DNA of 64,000 bases, taken from NCBI GenBank assembly GCA_024349245.1, contig JALDNG010001334.1:1-64000 (forward strand), read 5' to 3'. This DNA comes from Neodontobutis hainanensis (lineage: Eukaryota > Chordata > Actinopteri > Gobiiformes > Odontobutidae). The position numbers were made by a program, and so were the translations under genes. This document shows positions 1 to 11,890 of this stretch, piece after piece. How positions within the stretch are numbered: position 1 is the first letter of the stretch; each line of letters opens with the position of its first letter. The notes below the pieces were generated by a model that saw only the letters and a list, made by a program, of their open reading frames with translations, made no database searches and was not told where the DNA came from.

Positions 1-55
1 AGTGGGGATAGTTTTTGGCCAAGTCTCCTTGCCAGGAGGTCCTCCAATCGGGTCC
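1..55 (-). mobile_element. LINE 3'-region fragment
   Basis: These bases align by eye, antisense, with the LINE 3' coding region at about 38967-39017 in the same window (shared pattern GTGGGGA..TTT..GGCC..AATCTCC..GCCA.GAGGTC). The fragment stops at position 55 and passes straight into telomeric repeats. It is cut by the window edge on the left. Confidence 0.6.
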
Positions 56-74
56 GTTAGGGTTAGGGTTAGGG
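56..74 (+). repeat. interstitial telomeric repeat, three units
   Basis: Three consecutive TTAGGG units on the + strand, directly abutting a LINE fragment. The following 75-163 is unique sequence that I do not recognise. Confidence 0.9.
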
Positions 75-163
75 AGGAGGTAAGAAAACTGTCCCCTGAA
101 AGGGAACAGTGGTGCACGGCCCTCTTCATCAGACCCCAGGTCTCCAAACATCGTGTTCCATGG

Positions 164-1957
164 TTTTTTTGTCTTTTATTTATCAAAAATGCAAAAAATT
201 AAAAGAAAGACAGAACATTTTTTTTTGTACATACATTCAAAAACAATATATTGAGCCAACTCATATTTTTCAAAAGAACTAATGTTGTTTGTTGCTTAAA
301 CCTAAAAGCTTTGACTTTGTCGTTTTTCACATATACAACTCAAAATACCAGTTTTCTTGTTCTGGATATGTGTCAATTTGTACACTTTGTTTTTCCTATT
401 TTGTAAAACAGACAAACATTTATGCAGGTATACTTGGTATTTGTTCTGTTGTGCATCTGCTTTTGCGCTTTCCCATGTTTTTCAACGTCTGTGCATTTTT
501 GTCCTTTTATCTTGCTGCCTCTGTTTCCTGTTCTTTGTAAGAGTCTCTGTTTTTAAAAGTTTATATCCAATTGTCCGTTCGCGTTAATCTTGATGAAGGT
601 GTTGTTTGCTTGAAAGAGTGTCAAAAAACGGTTTTGTTCGTGAATGAATAATTGTATTAGGTGTGTTCTTACCAGTCCCATGTATGTGTTCCAGTGGTTC
701 CCAGTTCTTTTTCCGTATAGATGGATGTTCCTTACCATAAGGATGGTGTGTCTGGCCATGGCCAGAAGAAGGTTTATGACTGCTGTGTTGGTCCGGGGTT
801 GTTTTGTAATTCCGAATAGGATGAGCCATGTTCCATCTGGGGTCCTCCGTGGGTTGTTGGTGGGGAGTTTTAGACCGAATCTCCGTGCTAGGAGGTCTTC
901 TAGCCGGGTCCAGAATTGCTTGACCGCTGGGCAGAGAGCCATGAGGTGCAGTAGGTCTTCAGGTTGTTCACTGCACACTGGGCATTCCCTGCCGTACTCC
1001 GCCGGGAATATTCGGTGTAGTATTGTGCTTGTGTATATTATTCTGTGTCGAATTTGAAGTCAGTGTTGCTGACTGCTGGTGCGGTGTACCAATTTTGTAT
1101 GTTGGCCCAGATGGATGCAATGTTTCGTGTTGGGAATGTTTGTGACCATTTATGTTCAGCGGCTGGTCTCTTAAATGTTTTGACCATCAGTATTTTATAT
1201 GCTTGTTTGGTTGTGATTTTACTTAGCTTTATTTGTTTGTTCATGATGGACACTGTGAAGTCTAATCTGGGCTCTTCCTCTGTGTCTGTATTGGCTGGTG
1301 ATCTCCTCATTATTTGACTCCACCTGGCTATGATTGTGTCTTTGACTTTTTGTAGTATTCCTTGAACTGTGATTTTTCTGAAAAATACTTTTTCCTTGTT
1401 GAAGCTTGTTTTTATTTTGTCTATGTTAAATTCTCCTTTGTTGTCAAAAATATCCTTTAAAATTCTCAGTCCCGCTTTTTCATATAGCCCACTATATATC
1501 ATTTCACCCCTATCTGAGTGTTGTTTTAAGAGGTCTGGGTTGAATCTTAATGGTAGTGAGCCTATCTGTGTTGAATTTGATATTTCTACTTCTGCTCTCT
1601 GCCTTATTTCCTGCCATGCCTCCCATACTTCCTTCTCAAGCCCCCTTAGTTCCCTCCCTGCGTTTTTTGGTAGTAATTGGCACAGGTTGTATATGCCATA
1701 TTCAGAGATGTTTTTGATGCTGCTTTCTATGAAGCATTTCCATGGTGCTGCGCATGTGGTGTTTAGTATCTTGCTTACTAGCTTTATTCTTAATGCTTGT
1801 TTTTTTGTTTCTATGTGATTTAGGTTTAGCCCCCCTTCTTTTTCTCTCCCTATGATTGTTTTTATCGCAATTTGCCCTCTTTCCCTTTTCCACAGAAAGT
1901 TATTTATGATTTGGTTGAGTTTCTTTGTTGCCTCATCCGGGATTTCACATACTGTTA
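164..1957 (-). mobile_element. 5'-truncated L1/Tx1-type LINE, copy a (ORF2 C-terminal part)
   Basis: The 3' end is on the left, marked by an A-rich tail (T run at 164-170) and a 3' UTR shared with the LINE at 38262. Minus-strand reading frames at 1038-1502 and 553-978 encode the C-terminal part of ORF2, including NWYTAPAVSNTDFKF and the RVT-type zinc-binding region (LLHLMALCP..KQFWTRLEDLLARRFGLKLPT). The frames are interrupted, so the copy is dead. The more 5' part is recognisable up to about 1957, where the element breaks inside the region after the RT core. The break shares GTTAG with the telomeric repeats that follow, so it is either a microhomology join or a telomere added to a broken end. 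Confidence 0.85.
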
Positions 1958-2083
1958 GGGTTAGGGTTAGGGCGAGAAGAAAAGTCCCGTCTCCCTAGGG
2001 TTAGGGTTAGGGTTAGGGTTAGGGCGAGAAGAAAAGTCCCGTCTCCCTAAGGAGAGCGGTTAGGGTTAGGGTTAGGGTTAGGG
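1953..2083 (+). repeat. interstitial telomeric tract with a repeated non-telomeric insert
   Basis: TTAGGG runs at 1953-1972, 1998-2023 and 2059-2083 are separated by two near-identical inserts of about 26 bp (GCGAGAAGAAAAGTCCCGTC then TCCCTA), with a few extra bases (AGGAGAGCGG) after the second. The tract opens into the first satellite monomer at 2084. Confidence 0.9.
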
Positions 2084-3067
2084 TATAGGGTAAAAACCCA
2101 TGCCCTCACCACCGCCTTGAATTACTCCGGCTAGGAAGGGTGTAGAGGGCTGAAATTTTGTGAGCGTGCTCCCCTCGTTGTGAGCTTTCCAACGAGGTGT
2201 CATACGTTGGGCCGGGACCTCGGCAAGGTCATGACCCAAAATTGACCTTTTGCTCATCACCGGCTTGAATATTTCCAGCTAGGAAAAGCGTGGCGCTGAG
2301 ATTCGGTGAGCCTGTTCCTCGCCGAGGGCTGTCCGCAGAGGGGTCGACGTCCGAGTGAGAGCTACGGTCCCGGAGTTGTGGTGAGTCGGGGTCCCCATTG
2401 TAAGTCAATGGGGCGTGCGGAGGTGTGAAATTTGCCAAAGTGTTTCCCGCCAAATCCGCTCCAGGAAAGTGCTTAGGAGCGCGTTTCGGGCCATTTGGAG
2501 TCGACGGGACCCCCTTTGAAAGTGTTTTTGCAATACCGGGCCGACCTGAAGGTGGCGCTGTGGAGCGGGAGTGCTGGGAAGCGGTGGAGGGCCACGCGGG
2601 GTGTGGTGTGAATGGTGTGAGTGGGTTTGGTTAAGGTTAGGCCCTCGGCTGGGCTCTTAGTCGAAGTCAGAGGGGAGGGTCAGAACTGGTTATAGGTTAG
2701 GGTTAGGGTTGGGGACATGGTATAGGGTAAAAACCCATGCCCTCACCACCGCCTTGAATTACTCCGGCTAGGAAGGGTGTAGAGGGCTGAAATTTTGTGA
2801 GCGTGCTCCCCTCGTTGTGAGCTTTCCAACGAGGTGTCATACGTTGGGCCGGGACCTCGGGAAGGTCATGACCCAAAATTGACCTTTTGCTCATCACCGG
2901 CTTGAATATTTCCAGCTAGGAAAAGCGTAGGGCGCTGAGATTCGGTGAGCCTGTTCCTCTCGCCGAGGGCTGTCCGCAGAGGGGTCGTACGTCCGAGTGA
3001 GAGCTACGGTCCCGGAGTTGTGGTGAGTCGGGGGTCCCCATTGTAAGTCAATGGGGGCGTGCCGGAG

Positions 3068-3183
3068 GGTTAGGGTTAGGGTTAGGGTTAGGGGTTAGGG
3101 GTTAGAGGGTTAGGGGGTTAGAGGGTTAGAGGGTTAGAGGGTTAGGGTTGGGGTTGGGGTTGGGGTTGGGGTTAGGGTTAGGG
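3068..3183 (+). repeat. interstitial telomeric tract with degenerate variants
   Basis: TTAGGG units are followed by GTTAGAGG-type and GGGGTT-type variants, then by two perfect units before the next monomer. The same variant order is found at 52079-52200, which shows the two regions are duplicates. Confidence 0.9.
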
Positions 3184-6109
3184 TATAGGGTAAAAACCCA
3201 TGCCCTCACCACCGCCTTGAATTACTCCGGCTAGGAAGGGTGTAGAGGGCTGAAATTTTGTGAGCGTGCTCCTCGTTGTGAGCTTTCCAACGAGGTGTCA
3301 TACGTTGGGCCGGGACTCGGGAAGGTCATGACCCAAAATTGACCTTTTGCTCATCACCGGCTTGAATATTTCCAGCTAGGAAAAGCGTAGAGCGCTGAGA
3401 TTCGGTGAGCCTGTTCCTCTCGCCGAGGGCTGTCCGCAGAGGGGTCGTACGTCCGAGTGAGAGCTACGGTCCCGGAGTTGTGGTGAGTCGGGGTCCCCAT
3501 TGTAAGTCAATGGGGCGTGCGGAGGTGTGAAATTTGCCAAAGTGTTTCCCGCCAAATCCGCTCCAGGAAAGTGCTTAGGAGCGCGTTTCGGGCCATTTGG
3601 AGTCGACGGACCCCCTTTGAAAGTGTTTTTGCAATACCGGGCCGACCTGAAGGTGGCGCTGTGGAGCGGGAGTGCTGGGAATGGGTGGAGGGCCACGCGG
3701 GGGTGTGGTGTGAATGGTGTGAGTGGGTTTGGTTAAGGTTAGGCCCTCGGCTGGGCTCTTAGTCGAAGTCAGAGGGGAGGGTCAGAACTGGTTATAGGTT
3801 AGGGTTAGCGTTAGGGTTGGGGACATGGTATAGGGTAAAAACCCATGCCCTCACCACCGCCTTGAATTACTCCGGCTAGGAAGGGTGTAGAGGGCTGAAA
3901 TTTTGTGAGCGTGCTCCCCTCGTTGTGAGCTTTCCAACGAGGTGTCATACGTTGGGCCGGGACCTCGGGAAGGTCATGACCCAAAATTGACCTTTGCTCA
4001 TCACCGGCTTGAATATTTCCAGCTAGGAAAAGCGTGAGCGCTGAGATTCGGTGAGCCTGTTCCTCTCGCCGAGGGCTGTCCGCAGAGGGGTCGTACGTCC
4101 GAGTGAGAGCTACGGTCCCGGAGTTGTGGTGAGTCGGGGTCCCCATTGTAAGTCAATGGGGCGTGCGGAGGTGTGAAATTTGCCAAAGTGTTTCCCGCCA
4201 AATCCGCTCCAGGAAAGTGCTTAGGAGCGCGTTTGGGCCATTTGGAGTCGACGGGACCCCCTTTGAAAGTGTTTTTGCAATACCCGGGCCGACCTGAAGG
4301 TGGCGCTGTGGAGCGGGAGTGCTGGGAACGGGTGGAGGGCCACGCGGGGTGTGGTGTGAATGGTGTGAGTGGGTTTGGTTAAGGTTAGGCCCTCGGCTGG
4401 GCTCTTAGTCGAAGTCAGAGGAGGGTCAGAACTGGTTATAGGTTAGGTTAGCGTTAGGGTTGGGGACATGGTATAGGGTAAAACCCATGCCCTCACCACC
4501 GCCTTGAATTACTCCGGCTAGGAAGGGTGTAGAGGGCTGAAATTTTGTGAGCGTGCTCCCCTCGTTGTGAGCTTTCCAACGAGGTGTCATACGTTGGGCC
4601 GGGACCTCGGGAAGGTCATGACCCAAAATTGACCTTTGCTCATCACCGGCTTGAATATTTCCAGCTAGGAAAAGCGTGAGCGCTGAGATTCGTGAGCCTG
4701 TTCCTCTCGCCGAGGGCTGTCCGCAGAGGGGTCGTGCGTCCGAGTGAGAGCTACGGTCCCGGAGTTGTGGTGAGTCGGGGTCCCCATTGTAAGTCAATGG
4801 GGCGTGCGGAGGTGTGAAATTTGCCAAAGTGTTTCCCCGCCAAATCCGCTCCAGGAAAGTGCTTAGGAGCGCGTTTCGGGCCATTTGGAGTCGACGGACC
4901 CCCTTTGAAAGTGTTTTTGCAATACCGGGCCGACCTGAAGGTGGCGCTGTGGAGCGGGAGTGCTGGGAACGGGTGGAGGGCCACGCGGGGTGTGGTGTGA
5001 ATGGTGTGAGTGGGTTTGGTTAAGGTTAGGCCCTCGGCTGGGCTCTTAGTCGAAGTCAGAGGAGGGTCAGAACTGGTTATAGGTTAGGGTTAGCGTTAGG
5101 GTTGGGGACATGGTATAGGGTAAAAACCCATGCCCTCACCACCGCCTTGAATTACTCCGGCTAGGAAGGGTGTAGAGGGCTGAAATTTTGTGAGCGTGCT
5201 CCTCGTTGTGAGCTTTCCAACGAGGTGTCATACGTTGGGCCGGGACCTCGGGAAGGTCATGACCCAAAATTGACCTTTGCTCATCACCGGCTTGAATATT
5301 TCCAGCTAGGAAAAGCGTGAGCGCTGAGATTCGGTGAGCCTGTTCCTCTCGCCGAGGGCTGTCCGCAGAGGGGTCGTGCGTCCGAGTGAGAGCTACGGTC
5401 CCGGAGTTGTGGTGAGTCGGGGTCCCCATTGTAAGTCAATGGGGCGTGCCGGAGGTGTGAAATTTGCCAAAGTGTTTCCCGCCAAATCCGCTCCAGGAAA
5501 GTGCTTAGGAGCGCGTTTCGGGCCATTTGGAGTCGACGGACCCCCTTTGAAAGTGTTTTTGCAATACCGGGCCGACCTGAAGGTGGCGCTGTGGAGCGGG
5601 AGTGCTGGGAACGGGTGGAGGGCCACGCGGGGTGTGGTGTGAATGGTGTGAGTGGGTTTGGTTAAGGTTAGGCCCTCGGCTGGGCTCTTAGTCGAAGTCA
5701 GAGGGAGGGTCAGAACTGGTTATAGGTTAGGGTTAGCGTTAGGGTTGGGGACATGGTATAGGGTAAAACCCATGCCCTCACCACCGCCTTGAATTACTCC
5801 GGCTAGGAAGGGTGTAGAGGGCTGAAATTTTGTGAGCGTGCTCCCCGTTGTGAGCTTTCCAACGAGGTGTCATACGTTGGGCCGGGACCTCGGGAAGGTC
5901 ATGACCCAAAATTGACCTTTTGCTCATCACCGGCTTGAATATTTCCAGCTAGGAAAAGCGTAGAGCGCTGAGATTCGGTGAGCCTGTTCCTCTCGCCGAG
6001 GGCTGTCCGCAGAGGGGTCGTACGTCCGAGTGAGAGCTACGGTCCCGGAGTTGTGGTGAGTCGGGGGTCCCCATTGTAAGTCAATGGGGGCGTGCCGGAG
6101 GTGTGAAAT

Positions 6110-6174
6110 TTAGGGTTAGGGTTAGGGTTAGGTTAGGGTTAGGGTTAGGGTTAGGGTTAGGGTTAGGGTTAGGG
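6110..6174 (+). repeat. interstitial telomeric tract
   Basis: About ten TTAGGG units begin inside the satellite motif GTGTGAAATT, i.e. the preceding monomer (5757) is cut at that point. The counterpart in the right-hand duplicate is 55113-55184. Confidence 0.9.
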
Positions 6175-8210
6175 TATAGGGTAAAAACCCATGCCCTCAC
6201 CACCGCCTTGAATTACTCCGGCTAGGAAGGGTGTAGAGGGCTGAAATTTTGTGAGCGTGCTCCCCTCGTTGTGAGCTTTCCAACGAGGTGTCATACGTTG
6301 GGCCGGGACCTCGGGAAGGTCATGACCCAAAATTGACCTTTTGCTCATCACCGGCTTGAATATTTCCAGCTAGGAAAAGCGTAGAGCGCTGAGATTCGGT
6401 GAGCCTGTTCCTCTCGCCGAGGGCTGTCCGCAGAGGGGTCTGCGTCCGAGTGAGAGCTACGGTCCCGGAGTTGTGGTGAGTCGGGGTCCCCATTGTAAGT
6501 CAATGGGGCGTGCGGAGGTGTGAAATTTGCCAAAGTGTTTCCCGCCAAATCCGCTCCAGGGAAAGTGCTTAGGAGCGCGTTCGGGCCATTTGGAGTCGAC
6601 GGGACCCCCTTTGAAAGTGTTTTTGCAATACCGGGCCGACCTGAAGGTGGCGCTGTGGAGCGGGAGTGCTGGGAACGGGTGGAGGGCCACGCGGGGTGTG
6701 GTGTGAATGGTGTGAGTGGGTTTGGTTAAGGTTAGGCCCTCGGCTGGGCTCTTAGTCGAAGTCAGAGGAGGGTCAGAACTGGTTATAGGTTAGGGTTAGC
6801 GTTAGGGTTGGGGACATGGTATAGGGTAAAACCCATGCCCTCACCACCGCCTTGAATTACTCCGGCTAGGAAGGGTGTAGAGGGCTGAAATTTTGTGAGC
6901 GTGCTCCTCGTTGTGAGCTTTCCAACGAGGTGTCATACGTTGGGCCGGGACCTCGGGAAGGTCATGACCCAAAATTGACCTTTGCTCATCACCGGCTTGA
7001 ATATTTCCAGCTAGGAAAAGCGTGAGCGCTGAGATTCGGTGAGCCTGTTCCTCTCGCCGAGGGCTGTCCGCAGAGGGGTCGTACGTCCGAGTGAGAGCTA
7101 CGGTCCCGGAGTTGTGGTGAGTCGGGGTCCCCATTGTAAGTCAATGGGGCGTGCGGAGGTGTGAAATTTGCCAAAGTGTTTCCCGCCAAATCCGCTCCAG
7201 GGAAAGTGCTTAGGAGCGCGTTTGGGCCATTTGGAGTCGACGGGACCCCCTTTGAAAGTGTTTTTGCAATACCGGGCCGACCTGAAGGTGGCGCTGTGGA
7301 GCGGGAGTGCTGGGAACGGGTGGAGGGCCACGCGGGGGTGTGGTGTGAATGGTGTGAGTGGGTTTGGTTAAGGTTAGGCCCTCGGCTGGGCTCTTAGTCG
7401 AAGTCAGAGGGGAGGGTCAGAACTGGTTATAGGTTAGGGTTAGCGTTAGGGTTGGGGACATGGTATAGGGTAAAAACCCATGCCCTCACCACCGCCTTGA
7501 ATTACTCCGGCTAGGAAGGGTGTAGAGGGCTGAAATTTTGTGAGCGTGCTCCCCTCGTTGTGAGCTTTCCAACGAGGTGTCATACGTTGGGCCGGGACCT
7601 CGGCAAGGTCATGACCCAAAATTGACCTTTTGCTCATCACCGGCTTGAATATTTCCAGCTAGGAAAAGCGTAGAGCGCTGAGATTCGGTGAGCCTGTTCC
7701 TCTCGCCGAGGGCTGTCCGCAGAGGGGTCGTACGTCCGAGTGAGAGCTACGGTCCCGGAGTTGTGGTGAGTCGGGGTCCCCATTGTAAGTCAATGGGGCG
7801 TGCGGAGGTGTGAAATTTGCCAAAGTGTTTCCCCGCCAAATCCGCTCCAGGAAAGTGCTTAGGAGCGTTTGGGCCATTTGGAGTCGACGGGACCCCCTTT
7901 GAAAGTGTTTTTTTGCAATACCCGGGCCGACCTGAAGGTGGCGCTGTGGAGCGGGAGTGCTGGGAACGGGTGGAGGGCCACGCGGGGGTGTGGTGTGAAT
8001 GGTGTGAGTGGGTTTGGTTAAGGTTAGGCCCTCGGCTGGGCTCTTAGTCGAAGTCAGAGGGGAGGGTCAGAACTGGTTATAGGTTAGGGTTAGGGTTGGG
8101 GACATGGTATAGGGTAAAAACCCATGCCCTCACCACCGCCTTGAATTACTCCGGCTAGGAAGGGTGTAGAGGGCTGAAATTTTGTGAGCGTGCTCCCCTC
8201 GTTGTGAGCT

Positions 8211-8278
8211 TTAGGGTTAGGGTTAGGGTTAGGGTTAGGGTTAGGGTTAGGGTTAGGGTTAGGGGGTTAGGGTTAGGG
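8211..8278 (+). repeat. interstitial telomeric tract
   Basis: About eleven TTAGGG units begin after the satellite motif GTTGTGAGCT, only ~100 bp into the monomer that starts at 8108. The next satellite begins at 8279, stops after ~57 bp, and restarts at 8336. Confidence 0.9.
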
Positions 8279-8335
8279 TATAGGGTAAAAACCCATGCCC
8301 TCACCACCGCCTTGAATTACTCCGGCTAGGAAGGG

Positions 8336-9606
8336 TATAGGGTAAAAACCCATGCCCTCACCACCGCCTTGAATTACTCCGGCTAGGAAGGGTGTAGAGG
8401 GCTGAAATTTTGTGAGCGTGCTCCCTCGTTGTGAGCTTTCCAACGAGGTGTGTCATACGTTGGGCCGGGACCTCGGGAAGGTCATGACCCAAAATTGACC
8501 TTTGCTCATCACCGGCTTGAATATTTCCAGCTAGGAAAAGCGTGGCGCTGAGATTCGTGAGCCTGTTCCTCGCCGAGGGCTGTCCGCAGAGGGGTCTGCG
8601 TCCGAGTGAGAGCTACGGTCCCGGAGTTGTGGTGAGTCGGGGTCCCCATTGTAAGTCAATGGGGCGTGCGGAGGTGTGAAATTTGCCAAAGTGTTTCCCG
8701 CCAAATCCGCTCCAGGGAAAGTGCTTAGGAGCGCGTTGGGCCATTTGGAGTCGACGGGACCCCCTTTGAAAGTGTTTTTTTTTTTTTTTTTTGCAATACC
8801 GGGCCGACCTGAAGGTGGCGCTGTGGAGCGAGTGCTGGGAACGGGTGGAGGGCCACGCGGGGTGTGGTGTGAGTTGGGTCTGGTTAAGGTTAGGCCCTCG
8901 GCGGGCTCTTCGTCAAGTCAGAGTGGAGGGTCAGAACTGGTTATAGGCTAGAGTCAGGTACATGGGCGGGCACAGCCCGCGCACGGCTACCCCTAAAGCG
9001 GCCACGGGCTTTCCAGCGGTACCTAGCACGTGTCGCCAGGACCTTGGGTCGGCGAGATATGGCCAGGTCCGGGTCCCCATTGTAAGTCAATGGGGCGTGC
9101 GGAGGTGTGAAATTTGCCAAAGTGTTTCCCGCCAAATCCGCTCCAGGGAAAGTGCTTAGGAGCGCGTTTGGGCCATTTGGAGTCGACGGGACCCCCTTTG
9201 AAAGTGTTTTTTTTTTTTTTTTTTTGCAATACCGGGCCGACCTGAAGGTGGCGCTGTGGAGCGGGAGTGCTGGGAACGGGTGGAGGGCCACGCGGGGTGT
9301 GGTGTGAGTTGGGTCTGGTTAAGGTTAGGCCCTCGGCGGGCTCTTCGTCGAAGTCAGAGTGGAGGGTCAGAACTGGTTATAGGCTAGAGTCAGGTACATG
9401 GGCGGGCACAGCCCCGGGCACGGCGGCTACCCCCCCTAAAGCGGCCACGGGCTTTCCAGCGGTACCTAGCACGTGTCGCCAGGACCTTGGGTCGGCGAGA
9501 TATGGCCAGGTCCGGGTCCCCATTGTAAGTCAATGGGGGCGTGCCGGAGGTGTGAAATTTGCCAAAGTGTTTCCCCGCCAAATCCGCTGAAAGTGCTTAG
9601 GAGCAC
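8336..9606 (+). repeat. long-to-short satellite transition and short-form monomers
   Basis: From 8336 a normal monomer runs to about 8950. Its front half is then replaced in the next units by ~120 bp of different sequence (TACATGGGCGGGCACAGCCC, then CTACCCCTAAAGCGGCCACG, then CTTTCCAGCGGTACCTAGCA), giving a monomer of about 435 bp. These units also carry an expanded T run (15-20 T at 8777 and 9209) where the long form has about five. The last unit is cut at about 9606, where the minisatellite begins. The same arrangement recurs at 56669-57910. Confidence 0.85.
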
Positions 9607-9613
9607 CTTAAAT

Positions 9614-11786
9614 GGTTTTTTGAACAGGTTTAAGTTTGTTTTGAACAGGTTCAAGTTTGATTTGAACAGGTTTTAGTGGGATTTGAAAAGGTTTTAGTGG
9701 GATTTGAACAGGTTTTAGTGGGATTTGAACAGGTTTTAGTGGGATTTGAACAGGTTGGAGTTGGATTGAAACAGGTTTTAGTTGGATTTGAACAGGTTTT
9801 AGTGGGATTTGAACAGGTTTTATTGGGATTTGAACAGGTTTTGTAGGGTTTGAACAGGTTGGAGTTGGATTTGAACAGGTTTTAGTTGGATTTGAACAGG
9901 TTTTAGTTGGAGTTGAACAGGTTTTAGTGGGATTTGAACAGGTTTTATTGGGATTTGAACAGGTTTTAGTGGGATTTGAACAGGTTGGATTTGGATTTGA
10001 ATGGGTTTTAGTTGGATTTGAACAGGTTTTAGTTGGGTTTGAACAGGTTTTAGTGGGATTTGAACAGGTTTTATTGGGATTTGAACAGGTTTTAGTGGGA
10101 TTTGAACAGGTTGGAGTTGGATTGAAACAGGTTTTAGTTGGATTTGAACAGGTTTTAGTGGGATTTGAACAGGTTGGAGTTGGATTGAAACAGGTTTTAT
10201 TTTGATTTGAACAGGTTTTAGTGGGATTTGAACAGGTTTTAGTTGAATTTGAACAGGTTTTAGTTGGATTTGAACATGTTTTAGTTTGATTTGAATATGT
10301 TGTAGTTTGATTTGAACATGTTTTAGTTTGATTTTGCACAGGTTTTAGTTTGATTTGAACATGTTTTAGTTTGTTTTGAACATGTTTTAGTTTGATTTGA
10401 ACAGGTTTTAGTTTGTTTTGAACATGTTTTAGTTTGATTTGAACATGTTTTAGTTTGTTTTGAACATGTTTTAGTTTGATTTGAACAGGTTTTAGTTTGT
10501 TTTGAACATGTTTTAGTTTGATTTGAACATGTTTTAGTTTGTTTTGAACATGTTTTAGTTTGTTTTGAACAGGTTTTAGTGGGATTTGAACAGGTTTTAG
10601 TTGAATTTGAACAGGTTTTAGTTGGATTTGAACATGTTTTAGTTTGATTTGAATATGTTTTAGTTTGATTTGAACATGTTTTAGTTGGATTTGAACATGT
10701 TTTAGTTTGATTTGAATATGTTTTAGTTTGATTTGAACATGTTTTAGTTTGATTTGAACAGGTTTTAGTTTGTTTTGAACATGTTTTAGTTTGATTTGAA
10801 CATGTTTTAGTTTGTTTTGAACATGTTTTAGTTTGTTTTGAACAGGTTTTAGTTGAATTTGAACAGGTTTTAGTTGGATTTGAACATGTTTTAGTTGGAT
10901 TTGAACATGTTTTAGTTTGATTTGAATATGTTTTAGTTTGATTTGAACATGTTTTAGTTTGTTTTGAACATGTTTTAGTTTGTTTTGAACAGGTTTTATT
11001 GGGATTTGAACAGTTTTTAGTGGGATTTGAACAGGTTGGATTTGGATTTGAATGGGTTTTAGTTGGATTTAAACAGGTTTTAGTTGGATTTGAACAGGTT
11101 TTAGTGGGATTTGAACAGGTTTTATTGGGATTTGAACAGGTTTTAGTGGGATTTGAACAGGTTGGATTTGGATTTGAATGGGTTTTAGTTGGATTTGAAC
11201 AGGTTTTAGTTGGATTTGAACAGGTTTTAGTGGGATTTGAACAGGTTTTAGTTGAATTTGAACAGGTTTTAGTTGGATTTGAACATGTTTTAGTTGGATT
11301 TGAACATGTTTTAGTTTGATTTGAATATGTTTTAGTTTGTTTTGAACATGTTTTAGTTTGTTTTGAACATGTTTTAGTTTGTTTTGAACAGGTTTTAGTT
11401 GAATTTGAACAGGTTTTAGTGGGATTTGAACAGGTTTTAGTTGAATTTGAACAGGTTTTAGTTGGATTTGAACAGGTTTTAGTTGAATTTGAACAGGTTT
11501 TAGTTGGATTTGAACATGTTTTAGTTTGATTTGAATATGTTTTAGTTTGATTTGAACATGTTTTAGTTTGATTTGAACAGGTTTTAGTTTGTTTTGAACA
11601 GGTTTTAGTTTGTTTTGAACAGGTTTTAGTTGGATTTGAACAGGTTTTAGTTTGATTTGAACATGTTTTAGTTTGATTTGAACAGGTTTTAGTTTGATTT
11701 TAACAGGTTTTAGTGGAATTTGAACAGGTTGGAGTTGGAGTGAAACAGGTTTTAGTTGGATTTGAACAGGTTTTAGTGGGTTAGAG
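9614..11786 (+). repeat. 21-bp minisatellite, ~103 copies
   Basis: Tandem copies of a 21-bp unit with consensus GTTTTAGTNGGATTTGAACAG. Variable positions form sub-families: GGG/TTG/TGG after TTTTAGT, GATTTGAACAG versus GTTTTGAACATG, and GGAGTTGGA variants. Because 21 is divisible by three, long open frames run through it on both strands (seven-residue periods GFEQVLV on + and KPVQIPL or CSNPTKT on -). No start context, splice signal or non-repeat domain supports translation. Confidence 0.97.
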
Positions 11787-11890
11787 TTTTTTATTATTTT
11801 ATATTTTTTTTCTTTTTTTTTTTTTTTTTGTGTGTGCTTGGCTCTATTCATAACAATAACATTTATAGAGCAAAATAAATAACAAACACA

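Larger units (their letters stand above)
2084..8212 (+). repeat. subtelomeric ~640-bp satellite array, left block
   Basis: Head-to-tail monomers begin at TATAGGGTAAAA: 2084, 2721, 3184, 3829, 4472, 5114, 5757, 6175, 6820, 7464 and 8108. Complete monomers are 637-645 bp. Those starting at 2721, 5757 and 8108 are cut short and followed by a TTAGGG tract. Each complete monomer contains a conserved hairpin (CCCCATTG, 5-nt loop, CAATGGGG) and ends in degenerate telomeric units (TATAGGTTAGGGTTAGCG then TTAGGGTTGGGG). The short open frames of 60-115 codons are the same frames repeated in every monomer with shifting indels and are not genes. Confidence 0.95.

Noticed and set aside
644..1818. Plus-strand frames over the LINE (e.g. 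644-1057, 1369-1818)
   Set aside because: They are shadows of the antisense ORF2, which has recognisable RT and zinc-binding motifs.
2084..8100. Repeated frames of 60-150 codons in the satellite
   Set aside because: The same frames recur in every monomer and shift with each indel; no conservation at the protein level.
9608..10339. Open frames of 243 and 260 codons in the minisatellite (and 57910-58641)
   Set aside because: They follow from a 21-bp stop-free period; no non-repeat domain, start context or splice site supports a gene.
9614..11786. Regular short repeats resembling a CRISPR array
   Set aside because: Units are directly adjacent without unique spacers, in clearly eukaryotic DNA.
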